In this document: positions 43,497-52,282 of the stretch, piece by piece
How the letters are laid out: the number at the start of each line of letters is the position of its first letter
Position numbering within the stretch: position 1 is the stretch's first letter
From: Actinomadura rifamycini DSM 43936
GTDB lineage: Bacteria; Actinomycetota; Actinomycetes; Streptosporangiales; Streptosporangiaceae
Assembly: GCF_000425065.1 (NCBI RefSeq)
Contig: NZ_KE384300.1
Location: forward strand, 596,559 to 660,558
DNA: 64,000 bases
Reading direction: 5' to 3'
The notes under the pieces: model-generated
The model's database searches: none
Told to the model about the DNA's origin: nothing
What the model saw: the letters and a program-made list of their open reading frames with translations, nothing else
Program-made: the position numbers and the translations under genes

Positions 43497-43970
43497 TCAG
43501 GATCCGGGGGCGTCGCGCAGCATGCAGGTCAGGCGTGCCGTGCAGACGCGGCGGTCCTGGTCGTCGTTGATGACGATGTCGTAGGTGGCGAGGGTGCGGC
43601 CGCCGTGGGCGCGGGTCGCGACGCCGGTGACGTGGCCTTCGGTCGCGGACCGGTGGTGGGTGGCGTTGATCTCGATGCCGACGGCGATGCGGCCGGGGCC
43701 GGCGTGGAGGGCCGAGCCGACGGAGCCGATGGACTCGGCGAGGACGCAGGACGCGCCGCCGTGCAGGAGGCCGTAGGGCTGGGTGTTGCCCTTGACGGGC
43801 ATGCGGGCGACGACGCGTTCGGCGGTCGCCTCGATGTACTCGATGCCCATCTGGGTGGCGAGGTCGTTGTGCGCGTCGAGTTCGCCGTGGGGGTCGAGGC
43901 CGGCAAGCGGGGCGAACTCGGCGAGGACCTTGGCCTCGTCGGTGGGGGGCACGCCGGGGGTGTCAGTCAC
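43497..43970 (-). CDS. Hotdog-fold acyl-CoA thioesterase (PaaI-like)
   Basis: The 157-residue single hotdog domain has the PaaI/YdiI pattern: MGIEYIEATAERVVARMPV, then QPYGLLHGGASCVLAESIGS (about 62-81) with the HGG and Glu region that forms the active site, and ATHHRSATEGHVTGVA. Such enzymes hydrolyse acyl-CoA thioesters, often aromatic or 1,4-dihydroxy-2-naphthoyl-CoA; the substrate is unknown here. The GTG at 43970 is preceded by GGAGG on the minus strand. It is divergent from polA across 45 bp, a pairing I recall as common in actinobacteria. Confidence 0.88.
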   Translation of the reverse strand: MTDTPGVPPTDEAKVLAEFAPLAGLDPHGELDAHNDLATQMGIEYIEATAERVVARMPVKGNTQPYGLLHGGASCVLAESIGSVGSALHAGPGRIAVGIEINATHHRSATEGHVTGVATRAHGGRTLATYDIVINDDQDRRVCTARLTCMLRDAPGS

Positions 43971-44015
43971 TTACGCCTCCACAAAACTGTCGTACGCGCA
44001 GACTAGAGTCCTGCT

Positions 44016-46706
44016 GTGGCGATGACAGCAGCGACCCCTGACAAGCGTGAACGGCTCCTCCTGCTCGACGGGCACTCCCTGGCCTACCGGGCGTTCTTCG
44101 CGTTGCCGGTGGAGAACTTCTCCACCACCGACGGGCAGCCGACGAACGCGGTGTACGGCTTCACCTCGATGCTCATCAACGTCCTGCGGGACGAGCAGCC
44201 CACCCACATCGCGGTGGCGTTCGACCGGTCGGAGCCGACGTTCCGGCACGAGCAGTACGTGGAGTACAAGGCGGGCCGGCAGAAGACGCCGGACGAGTTC
44301 CGCAGCCAGGTGAGCCTGATCTTCGAGGTGCTGGACGCGCTGCGGATCCCGCGGATGTCGGTGGCGGGGTTCGAGGCCGACGACATCATCGCCACGCTGT
44401 CGGTGCAGGCGTCCGAGGCCGGGATGGAGACGCTGGTGGTCACCGGCGACCGGGACGCGTTCCAGCTGGTGAACGAGCACGTCACCGTCCTGTACCCGGT
44501 GAAGGGCGTGTCGGAGCTCGCCCGGATGGACCCGGCGGCCGTGGAGGCCAAGTACGGGGTGCCGCCGGAGCGGTACCGGGAGCTGGCCGCGCTGGTGGGG
44601 GAGAGCAGCGACAACCTGCCGGGCGTGCCGGGCGTCGGCCCGAAGACGGCCGCGAAGTGGCTCGGCAAGTTCGGCGACCTCGACACGCTCGTCGCGCGGG
44701 TCGACGAGATCAAGGGCAAGGCGGGCGACAGCCTGCGCGAGCACCTGGCCGGGGTGATCCGCAACCACCAGATCAACCGGCTCGACACGCAGGTCGGGCT
44801 GGATCTGACGCCGCCGCAGCTGTCGATGGGCCAGTGGGACCGCGAGGAGATCCACACCCTGTTCGACTCGCTGCAGTTCCGGGTGCTGCGGGAGCGGCTG
44901 TACTCGACGCTGCAGGCCGCCGAGCCGGAGGCCGACGAGGGCTTCGACGTGCAGCTGGAGCAGCTGGAGCCGGGGGCGCTGGGCGCCTGGCTGGACGCGA
45001 ACGCCGGCGGGCGGCTCGGCGTCGCCGTGACCGGGTCGTGGGGCCGCGGCACCGGTGAGATCACCGCGCTCGCGCTCGCGTCCAAGGACGGCCCGGCCGT
45101 CCACCTCGACCCGGCGGAGCTGATCGAGGACGACGAGCGCGCCCTCGCCGGCTACCTGGGCGACGCCGCCCGGCCGAAGGCGATGCACGAGGCGAAGGGG
45201 CCGATGCTGGCGCTGGCGGCGCGCGGCATCGCGCTGGCGGGGCTCACCAGCGACACCGCCCTCGCCGCGTACCTGGCGCTGCCGGGGCAGCGCACGTTCG
45301 ACCTCGCCGACCTCGCCCTGCGGTACCTGCACCGGGAGCTGCGCGGCGAGGCCGAGGACTCGGGGCAGCTCACGCTGGACGGGTCCGGTGAGGAGGAGGC
45401 CGCGGAGGCGCTCGCCGTCCGGGCGCGGGCGGTCGCCGAACTCGCCGACGTCCTGGACGCCGACCTGGAGAAGCGCGGCGCGACCCGGCTGCTGCACGAG
45501 GTCGAGCTCCCGCTCGTCGGCGTCCTGGCCGGGATGGAGCGGGCGGGCATCGCCGTGGACGCCGACCACCTCGCGGGCCTGTCGGCGACGCTGGGCGGGC
45601 AGGTCAAGCAGCAGGAGCAGGAGGCGCACAACGCGGTGGGCCGGGAGTTCAACCTGGGCTCCCCGAAGCAGGTGCAGCAGGTGCTGTTCGACGAGCTGAA
45701 CCTGCCCAAGACCAAGCGCACCAAGACCGGCTACACCACCGACTCCGAGGCGCTCACCAACCTGCTGGAGAAGGAGGGCCACCCGGTCCTGGAGCACATC
45801 CTGCGGTGGCGGGAGGTCGCGAAGCTGAAGAGCATCGTCGACTCCCTCATCCCGATGGCCGACGACGCGGGCCGCATCCACACGACGTTCAACCAGATGG
45901 TCGCGGCGACCGGGCGGCTGTCGTCCACCGACCCGAACCTGCAGAACATCCCGATCCGCACCGAGGAGGGGCGCCGGATCCGCGAGGCGTTCGTCGTCGG
46001 CGGCGGCTACGAGACGCTGCTGACCGCCGACTACTCGCAGATCGAGCTGCGGATCATGGCGCACCTGTCGGAGGACGAGGCGCTCCTGGAGGCGTTCGGG
46101 TCCGGCGCCGACTTCCACACCATCACCGCGTCCCGCGTGTTCGGCCTGCCGCCCGAGCAGATCGACTCCGAGCTGCGCGCCCGGATCAAGGCGATGAACT
46201 ACGGGCTGGCGTACGGGCTGTCGGCGTACGGGCTGTCGCAGCAGCTCCGGATCGCCCCCGACGAGGCGCGGGGGCTGATGGAGGAGTACTTCGAGCAGTT
46301 CGGCGGCGTCCGCGACTACCTGCGCGACGTGGTGGCCCGCGCCCGCCGCGACGGCTACACCGAGACGATCCTGGGCCGCCGCCGCTACCTGCCGGACCTG
46401 AACTCCGACAACCGGCAGCGCCGCGAGATGGCCGAGCGGATGGCCCTCAACGCCCCGATCCAGGGGTCGGCCGCCGACATCGTCAAGGTCGCGAGCCTCA
46501 ACGTCGACCGCGCGCTGCGCTCCGACGGCCTGGCGTCCCGCGTGCTGCTGCAGGTGCACGACGAGCTGGTCCTGGAGGTCGCGCCGGGCGAGCTCGACCG
46601 CGTCAAGGAGCTCGTCGGCGACCAGATGGCGGGCGCCTACGAGCTCCGCGCCCCGCTGGAGGTCTCCATGGGCACCGGCCGCACGTGGCAGGACGCCGCG
46701 CACTGA
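44016..46706 (+). CDS. polA: DNA polymerase I
   Basis: The 896-residue enzyme has an N-terminal 5' nuclease domain (residues 1-300, with LLLDGHSLAYRAFFAL and ESSDNLPGVPGVGPKTA), a 3'-5' exonuclease-like domain without the DxE catalytic residues, so no proofreading is expected, and the polymerase domain. Motif A is TADYSQIELR (Asp672), motif B is KAMNYGLAYG (Tyr729), and motif C is VHDELV (Asp849). It fills gaps in repair and Okazaki processing. TAGAGT (44004-44009) lies 6 bp before the GTG, a leaderless layout. A hairpin follows 33 bp after the stop. Confidence 0.97.
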   Translation: MAMTAATPDKRERLLLLDGHSLAYRAFFALPVENFSTTDGQPTNAVYGFTSMLINVLRDEQPTHIAVAFDRSEPTFRHEQYVEYKAGRQKTPDEFRSQVSLIFEVLDALRIPRMSVAGFEADDIIATLSVQASEAGMETLVVTGDRDAFQLVNEHVTVLYPVKGVSELARMDPAAVEAKYGVPPERYRELAALVGESSDNLPGVPGVGPKTAAKWLGKFGDLDTLVARVDEIKGKAGDSLREHLAGVIRNHQINRLDTQVGLDLTPPQLSMGQWDREEIHTLFDSLQFRVLRERLYSTLQAAEPEADEGFDVQLEQLEPGALGAWLDANAGGRLGVAVTGSWGRGTGEITALALASKDGPAVHLDPAELIEDDERALAGYLGDAARPKAMHEAKGPMLALAARGIALAGLTSDTALAAYLALPGQRTFDLADLALRYLHRELRGEAEDSGQLTLDGSGEEEAAEALAVRARAVAELADVLDADLEKRGATRLLHEVELPLVGVLAGMERAGIAVDADHLAGLSATLGGQVKQQEQEAHNAVGREFNLGSPKQVQQVLFDELNLPKTKRTKTGYTTDSEALTNLLEKEGHPVLEHILRWREVAKLKSIVDSLIPMADDAGRIHTTFNQMVAATGRLSSTDPNLQNIPIRTEEGRRIREAFVVGGGYETLLTADYSQIELRIMAHLSEDEALLEAFGSGADFHTITASRVFGLPPEQIDSELRARIKAMNYGLAYGLSAYGLSQQLRIAPDEARGLMEEYFEQFGGVRDYLRDVVARARRDGYTETILGRRRYLPDLNSDNRQRREMAERMALNAPIQGSAADIVKVASLNVDRALRSDGLASRVLLQVHDELVLEVAPGELDRVKELVGDQMAGAYELRAPLEVSMGTGRTWQDAAH

Positions 46707-46739
46707 CCCGTCCGCCCGTCCCGTCCCGTCCCGTCCCGG

Positions 46740-46776
46740 ACGCCGGACGCGCCGCACCGTCGCGCGCGTCCGGCGT
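46740..46776 (+). terminator. Terminator after polA
   Basis: ACGCCGGACGCGC (46740-46752) pairs with GCGCGTCCGGCGT (46764-46776). Just before it are four GTCCC direct repeats (about 46717-46737). The remaining 46777-47115 gap holds no recognisable gene; it contains the leader of the deacetylase gene. Confidence 0.65.
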
Positions 46777-47115
46777 TCGCGGTTTCCGGTGCGCCGGAGA
46801 AGTCCTGGAATGCCGCCCGTCCGAGGGATGGATGCGCAGGTCGGAGCCGGGTTGGGGGTACCCCGGTGATCGACGCGCGGCGGCGAGTTGATCTTATGGG
46901 GGAGGTCGCCGCGCGGGCCGCAAGGCGCGGGCGGCGGCGTGTCCGGGACGCCTGGTGACGTCGTGTCATTTACCCGTGCGTTCCGGAATTGGCGGGATGA
47001 GGGCCGGGGCGCGGGTGCTCCGTGGGGATCGAGCGGGTACGAGATGTGGTGTCCGTAGATCGTCCGGGGTTCTACGCTGTCCCTGGTCCTGTTCGGGTCG
47101 ACCGGCGGGGGGAAC

Positions 47116-48249
47116 ATGCCGCTCCTTCACAAGATCGCAGGAGTCGTGGTCGTCTGCGCCGTCGTCCTCGGGCTGGTGCTGCCCGGAGCGCGGCGGGGCG
47201 ACGATGGGAACGAGGCCCGGCGGGCCGGCGCGGCGGAGGCCGAACCGGTCGACGCGGAGAAGGCGATGCGGCCGGGCCCCGGGGCGACGCCCGCGCCGTC
47301 GGCGGGCGGCGCGAGCGCGGCGCCGAGCGTGTCGGCGACGGCGCCGATCCCGGCGGCGGCGCCCGCCGCCGCGGCGGCGAAGGCCAACGAGCTGGGCCAG
47401 GTGCCGGTGCTGATGTACCACCGGATCCTCGACAAGGCCGAGCAGTCGCTGGACCGGTCGACCAAGGAGCTGTACGACGAGCTGACGCGGCTCGCCAAGG
47501 GCGGGTACACGCCCGTCACCGCGACCGAGTTCGCGAGCGGGCGGATCGACGTGCCGGCCGGCCGTCACCCGGTCGTCCTGACGTTCGACGACAGCACGCC
47601 GGGGCACTTCGCGCTCGACGCGAACGGCGCCCCGAAGCCGAACACGGCCGTCGGCATCATCCAGCGGGTCGCGCAGGAGAACCCCGGGTTCCGCGCGACC
47701 GCGACCTTCTACCTGAACAAGGACATGTTCGGCCTGAAGGGCGCCGACGCGTCGACGGGGCTGCAGTGGCTGCGGCAGCACGGGTACGACCTCGGCAACC
47801 ACACGCTCACGCACCCCAACCTCGGCGGGCTGTCGGCCGGCGCGGTGCGCGAGGAGGTCGGCGGGCTGGAGGACGAGGTCGTCAAGCTCACCGGCGCGCA
47901 CACCGGGACGCTCGCCTACCCGTTCGGGGTCGCGCCCGAGAAGGAGGAGTGGGCGCGCGAGGAGCGGGGCCGGTACGCGTTCCAGGGGATGTTCCTGGCG
48001 GGCTGGCGGCCCGCGCCGTCCCCCTTCGGCGAGGAGTTCGACCGGTGGGCGATCCCGCGGGTGCGGTCGGAGGGCAAGATCAAGGAGAACGACTGCAAGA
48101 AGTACTGCTCGACGGCGTGGCTGGAGTACCTTGACCAGCACCCGCAGGAGCGGTACACGTCCGACGGGGACCCCCGCACGGTGACGGTCCCGCGCGGCCT
48201 GCAGGACGCGCTCGACCCGCAGTACCGGGGCATGGCGCGGGTCTACTGA
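47116..48249 (+). CDS. Secreted or anchored polysaccharide deacetylase
   Basis: The 377-residue protein has a hydrophobic N-terminal segment (residues 7-24) that is a signal peptide or anchor, an Ala/Pro/Ser-rich linker (about 55-92), and a NodB-like carbohydrate esterase 4 domain. Motif 1 TFDDS gives the catalytic base and metal Asp. Motif 2 GNHTLTHPNL gives the metal-binding HxxxH. LAYPFG is the later motif. It probably removes acetyl groups from cell-wall glycans. GGGGGG precedes the ATG. Two extra cysteines (NDCKKYC) lie near the C-terminus. Confidence 0.88.
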   Translation: MPLLHKIAGVVVVCAVVLGLVLPGARRGDDGNEARRAGAAEAEPVDAEKAMRPGPGATPAPSAGGASAAPSVSATAPIPAAAPAAAAAKANELGQVPVLMYHRILDKAEQSLDRSTKELYDELTRLAKGGYTPVTATEFASGRIDVPAGRHPVVLTFDDSTPGHFALDANGAPKPNTAVGIIQRVAQENPGFRATATFYLNKDMFGLKGADASTGLQWLRQHGYDLGNHTLTHPNLGGLSAGAVREEVGGLEDEVVKLTGAHTGTLAYPFGVAPEKEEWAREERGRYAFQGMFLAGWRPAPSPFGEEFDRWAIPRVRSEGKIKENDCKKYCSTAWLEYLDQHPQERYTSDGDPRTVTVPRGLQDALDPQYRGMARVY

Positions 48250-48270
48250 TCGGTCCGCTCCCGGCCGGGA

Positions 48271-48314
48271 CGCCACCGGGGCGCCACCGGGGCGCCACCG
48301 GGGCGCCACCGGGG
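48271..48314. repeat. Four perfect tandem copies of an 11-bp unit
   Basis: CGCCACCGGGG is repeated four times without change, starting 22 bp after the deacetylase stop. It lies in non-coding DNA upstream of the rpsA promoter. Confidence 0.9.
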
Positions 48315-48393
48315 CGCGATCGGGAGCGGTGCCGCGAGCGGTGCCGCCGGCCGGGCAGGGAGCGGCGCAGGACACGGGGCGGCGGGGGCCGGA

Positions 48394-48423
48394 TTGACCC
48401 GGGGGGTTTCGGTCCCATATCCT
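48394..48423 (+). promoter_or_regulatory. rpsA promoter
   Basis: TTGACC (48394-48399) and TATCCT (48418-48423) are separated by 18 bp, a good match to the housekeeping sigma (HrdB type) consensus. It would give a leader of about 180 nt before rpsA, long enough for autoregulation by S1; that role is inference. Confidence 0.6.
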
Positions 48424-48612
48424 GATCGCTGCGCTGTGGGCTTGCGCGTGCTTCGGACGGAGCAGGCTCGCGCTCGGTCAGGTCGGCGACAACGGTTCGG
48501 TTCACAGGCGCGGGGCGACCCGCGTTCCTTTCCGGTCTTCGGCAGGGCAGACCAAAGCCCGCCGCGCAACAACCCATACGACTTCCATGTCCGTACCGGA
48601 GCCAGCCGACAC

Positions 48613-50097
48613 ATGACGAGCAGCACCGAGGCCACCTCGACCACCCCGCAGGTAGCGGTCAACGACATCGGGTCCGAGGAAGCCTTCCTCGCGGCGATCG
48701 ACGAGACCATCAAGTACTTCAACGACGGCGACATTGTCGAAGGCACTGTCGTCAAGGTCGATCGTGACGAGGTCCTCCTCGACATCGGCTACAAGACCGA
48801 GGGCGTCATCCCGTCCCGGGAACTCTCGATCAAGCACGACGTCGACCCGAACGAGGTCGTCGCCGTCGGTGATCACGTCGAGGCCCTCGTCCTCCAGAAG
48901 GAGGACAAGGAAGGTCGGCTGATCCTGTCCAAGAAGCGCGCCCAGTACGAGCGCGCCTGGGGCACGATCGAGAAGATCAAGGACGAGGACGGCATCGTCA
49001 CCGGTACCGTCATCGAGGTCGTCAAGGGCGGCCTCATCCTCGACATCGGGCTGCGCGGCTTCCTGCCGGCCTCCCTCGTCGAGATGCGCCGCGTCCGCGA
49101 CCTCCAGCCCTACGTGGGCCGCGAGCTCGAGGCCAAGATCATCGAGCTGGACAAGAACCGCAACAACGTGGTCCTGTCCCGCCGCGCCTGGCTCGAGCAG
49201 ACGCAGAGCGAGGTCCGCCAGACCTTCCTCAACACCCTGCAGAAGGGCCAGGTCCGCAAGGGCGTCGTCTCGTCGATCGTCAACTTCGGCGCGTTCGTCG
49301 ACCTCGGCGGCGTCGACGGCCTGGTGCACGTCTCCGAGCTGTCCTGGAAGCACATCGACCACCCGTCCGAGGTCGTCGAGGTCGGCCAGGAAGTCACGGT
49401 CGAGGTCCTGGACGTCGACATGGAGCGCGAGCGCGTCTCCCTGTCGCTCAAGGCCACGCAGGAAGACCCCTGGCAGCAGTTCGCCCGCACCCACCAGATC
49501 GGCCAGGTCGTGCCGGGCCGCGTCACCAAGCTGGTGCCGTTCGGCGCGTTCGTCCGGGTCGAGGAGGGTATCGAGGGCCTCGTCCACATCTCCGAGCTGG
49601 CCGAGCGCCACGTGGAGATCCCCGAGCAGGTCGTCCAGGTCGGCGACGAGATCTTCGTGAAGATCATCGACATCGACCTCGACCGGCGCCGCATCAGCCT
49701 GTCGCTCAAGCAGGCCAACGAGGGCGCCGCCGGGATGGACGAAGAGGACTTCGACCCCACCCTGTACGGGATGCCGGCCGAGTACGACGAGCAGGGCAAC
49801 TACAAGTACCCCGAGGGCTTCGACGCCGACACGGGCGAGTGGCTGCCGGGCTTCGACGAGCAGCGCGAGACCTGGGAGCGGCAGTACGCCGAGGCCCGCT
49901 CCCGCTTCGACGCCCACCGCCGGCAGATCGAGGAGGCCCGCAAGGCCGAGGCGGAGGCCGACACGGCGCCCGCCCCGACCGGTGGCGGCGGCGACACCTC
50001 CTACTCCGGCGGCGGCGAGAGCGAGAGCGGCGGTGGCGCCCTGGCCACCGACGAGGCGCTCGCCGCGCTGCGGGAGAAGCTCTCCGGCGGGCAGTGA
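48613..50097 (+). CDS. rpsA: Ribosomal protein S1
   Basis: The 494-residue protein has four S1 RNA-binding domains at about residues 36-105, 122-190, 207-276 and 292-362 (for example IVEGTVVKVDRDEVLLDIG and VVPGRVTKLVPFGAFVRVEEG). A charged tail ending in Gly/Ser-rich sequence follows. It helps 30S subunits bind and unfold mRNA. The N-terminus TSSTEATSTTPQVAVNDIGS fixes the start at ATG 48613; the ribosome site is weak. Four domains is the short Gram-positive form. A perfect 18-bp hairpin lies about 105 bp downstream. Confidence 0.96.
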   Translation: MTSSTEATSTTPQVAVNDIGSEEAFLAAIDETIKYFNDGDIVEGTVVKVDRDEVLLDIGYKTEGVIPSRELSIKHDVDPNEVVAVGDHVEALVLQKEDKEGRLILSKKRAQYERAWGTIEKIKDEDGIVTGTVIEVVKGGLILDIGLRGFLPASLVEMRRVRDLQPYVGRELEAKIIELDKNRNNVVLSRRAWLEQTQSEVRQTFLNTLQKGQVRKGVVSSIVNFGAFVDLGGVDGLVHVSELSWKHIDHPSEVVEVGQEVTVEVLDVDMERERVSLSLKATQEDPWQQFARTHQIGQVVPGRVTKLVPFGAFVRVEEGIEGLVHISELAERHVEIPEQVVQVGDEIFVKIIDIDLDRRRISLSLKQANEGAAGMDEEDFDPTLYGMPAEYDEQGNYKYPEGFDADTGEWLPGFDEQRETWERQYAEARSRFDAHRRQIEEARKAEAEADTAPAPTGGGGDTSYSGGGESESGGGALATDEALAALREKLSGGQ

Positions 50098-50203
50098 CGC
50101 CGCGTCGGCCGCGGGCCGACTCCACCGCGGCCGGTCCCGCCCCGGACCGGCCCCGGTGACGGCCGCCGCGCGCACGGGCGCGCGGCCGCCGATGCCCCTT
50201 TGA

Positions 50204-50245
50204 CACGGCCGGGGGCCGATCTTCACGGATCGGCCCCCGGCCGTG
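50204..50245 (+). terminator. Strong terminator after rpsA
   Basis: CACGGCCGGGGGCCGATC (50204-50221) pairs perfectly over 18 bp with GATCGGCCCCCGGCCGTG (50228-50245) around a TTCACG loop. Confidence 0.75.
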
Positions 50246-50299
50246 ATCTCGTTGCCCCGACCCCTCAGACACGCTCGTCCCCCTGGAGCACTCGAACAA

Positions 50300-52252
50300 G
50301 TGGCCAGCACAGAGGCAGAATCCAAGACGGGCGGCCCGGCGGCGTCCGGCCCGTCGATCGTCCCGCCCGGCCCGGCCCGGCTCGCGCTCATCGCGATCAC
50401 GGTGGCGGTGCTGGCGCAGACCCTGCGCTTCTCGCTCCCGCAGCTCGACAACTTCGCCGACAGCGCCGGCATGGGCGTCGCCGGCGCCGCCGTGCTGATC
50501 GTCTACCTGGCCGGGTTCGCCGCGCCGCTGATCCGCCGCGCCGCCGGGCCGCGCGGCCTGCTGCTCGCCGGCGTCGGCGGGCTGCTCGCCGTCCGGCTCC
50601 TCGCCCAGCTCATCGACCCCCGCACCTGGCTGGTGTTCATCGGCGCCGCGATCGGCATGATCGCGGTGGCGGCGCTCTACGAGGGCGCCCGCGGCCTGTC
50701 CGGAGTCGGGTTCGCCACCGCGACCGTCGCCGGGCTGTCGGCCGACGCCGCCGTCCGGATGTGCTTCGCCACCTGGGACCCGGTGTGGCGGTCCGGAATC
50801 GGCCCGTGGATCGCGTGCCTGACGTTCGTCGGACTCGGCGCGGCAGCCCTGTACCGGGAGCTGCGGTCCGGGCCGGTGACGGCCCCCGGCGTCTCCTGGC
50901 GGGACGCCCTGGGCGCCGCGGCGTTCGGGCCGTTCATCGCGCTGCAGGTGCTCGTGCTGTCCAGCCCCGCGTTCGTCGCGTCGTCCGGCTGGCGCTCCCT
51001 GACGGCGGCGCACATCACGATCGTCGCCGGGCAGGGGCTCGCGCTGGCGTTCCTCGCCTCCGGCCTCGCGGTCCGGGCGGTGCCGGGCGGCGTGTGCGTG
51101 CTCGGCGGGACCGTGCTCGGCGTCGGCGTCGGCGCGGTCGCCGGCACGTACGCGGTCTCCGGGATCGAGGTCGTCCCGATCGTCATCCTCGGGCAGGTGC
51201 TGTCGGCGTGGCTGCTGGCCGTCGCGTGCCGGTCGCCGCTGCGCCGCGCCGGGACGGGCGGCTCGGTGCTGCGGATCGACGTCGGCGCGGCCCTCGGCGG
51301 CTTCCTCATCGCGGTGATCCTCGTCCCGTACCAGGTCAGCGCGCTGCTGCCGATGCCGTTCCCGAACAACCTGCTGCCCGGCGCCGCCGGGATCGCGCTG
51401 GGCGCGCTCGCGGCGATCACCGCCGCCCGCGGCGGCCCGCTGCCCGCGCGGGCCCCGCTGCGGGCGCTCACCGCCGGGGCCGCGTCCCTCGCGCTGCTGG
51501 CCGGCACGCTCGTGTTCACCGTCGCCGTGCCGGACGGGACGGCGCAGGCGGCGCCCGGCGAGGGCCGGGTCCGGATCATGACCTACAACGTCCACGACGC
51601 GGTCAACCAGGACGGGCGGCTCGACCCCGAGGGCATCGCCGACACCATCGAGCAGCAGAAACCGCAGGTCGTCCTGCTGCAGGAGGCCGGGCGGGGCTCG
51701 CTGCTGTCCGGCACCGCCGACGTCGGGGTGTGGCTGTCGCGGCGCCTCGGCATGAAGCTGATCTGGGGGCCCGCCGCCGACGGCCAGTTCGGCAACGCGA
51801 TCCTCACGTCCCTGCCGGTCGTCAGCTCCGGGACCGCCCGCATGCCGAAGGGCGACTGGTCGCAGATCCGCGGGTACGTGTGGGCGCGGCTCGGCGTCGG
51901 GGAGACCACGATCGACGTGTGGTCCACGCACCTCGAAGGCGGCGACGGCAACGGCGACGTGCGCGCCATGCAGATCGCGGCGCTGCTGCGCGCGTGGGGC
52001 GGCGCGCCCCGCACGGTGATCGGCGGCGACTTCAACACCGGCCCCGGCAGCCCCGAGCTGTCGCGGATGACGCGCGGCACCGACCTGCGCACGGCCGTGA
52101 TCGGCGCCGACCCGGCCCCGACCACTCCGGACGGCGAGCGGCACGACTGGATCTTCGGTTCGGACGGCATCCTGTTCTCCGACTACGACGTGCCGAAGTC
52201 CGACGCGTCCGACCACTACCCGGTCGCGGTGACCGTCCGGATCCAGCGGTAG
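50300..52252 (+). CDS. Multi-pass membrane protein fused to an endonuclease/exonuclease/phosphatase domain
   Basis: The 650-residue protein has about ten or eleven membrane helices (residues about 25-420) followed by an EEP-fold domain. The EEP motifs are complete: RIMTYNVHDAV, the metal Glu in VVLLQEAG, WSTHLEGGD, GGDFNTGPGSPE and the final SDHYPVAV His. EEP proteins cleave phosphodiester or phosphoester bonds of nucleic acids, inositol phosphates or lipids. The membrane fusion points to a lipid or envelope substrate. Topology would decide whether the domain is outside. GTG 50300 has GGAG upstream. Confidence 0.85.
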   Translation: MASTEAESKTGGPAASGPSIVPPGPARLALIAITVAVLAQTLRFSLPQLDNFADSAGMGVAGAAVLIVYLAGFAAPLIRRAAGPRGLLLAGVGGLLAVRLLAQLIDPRTWLVFIGAAIGMIAVAALYEGARGLSGVGFATATVAGLSADAAVRMCFATWDPVWRSGIGPWIACLTFVGLGAAALYRELRSGPVTAPGVSWRDALGAAAFGPFIALQVLVLSSPAFVASSGWRSLTAAHITIVAGQGLALAFLASGLAVRAVPGGVCVLGGTVLGVGVGAVAGTYAVSGIEVVPIVILGQVLSAWLLAVACRSPLRRAGTGGSVLRIDVGAALGGFLIAVILVPYQVSALLPMPFPNNLLPGAAGIALGALAAITAARGGPLPARAPLRALTAGAASLALLAGTLVFTVAVPDGTAQAAPGEGRVRIMTYNVHDAVNQDGRLDPEGIADTIEQQKPQVVLLQEAGRGSLLSGTADVGVWLSRRLGMKLIWGPAADGQFGNAILTSLPVVSSGTARMPKGDWSQIRGYVWARLGVGETTIDVWSTHLEGGDGNGDVRAMQIAALLRAWGGAPRTVIGGDFNTGPGSPELSRMTRGTDLRTAVIGADPAPTTPDGERHDWIFGSDGILFSDYDVPKSDASDHYPVAVTVRIQR

Positions 52253-52282
52253 CGGCGCGGGCGGGCCGCTAGGGTCGTGCGC

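Noticed and set aside
43323..44006. Plus-strand frame covering the livF-polA gap
   Set aside because: Most of it is antisense to the hotdog thioesterase and the translation is low-complexity Gly/Asp/Val. No ribosome site or family motif is seen.
46716..46737. GTCCC direct repeats after polA as a possible regulatory array
   Set aside because: Four 5-bp repeats directly before a terminator hairpin are common slippage products in this composition.
43971..47117. Minus-strand frame of about 1000 codons opposite polA
   Set aside because: Its composition is typical of an antisense shadow in GC-rich DNA. polA is unambiguous on the other strand.
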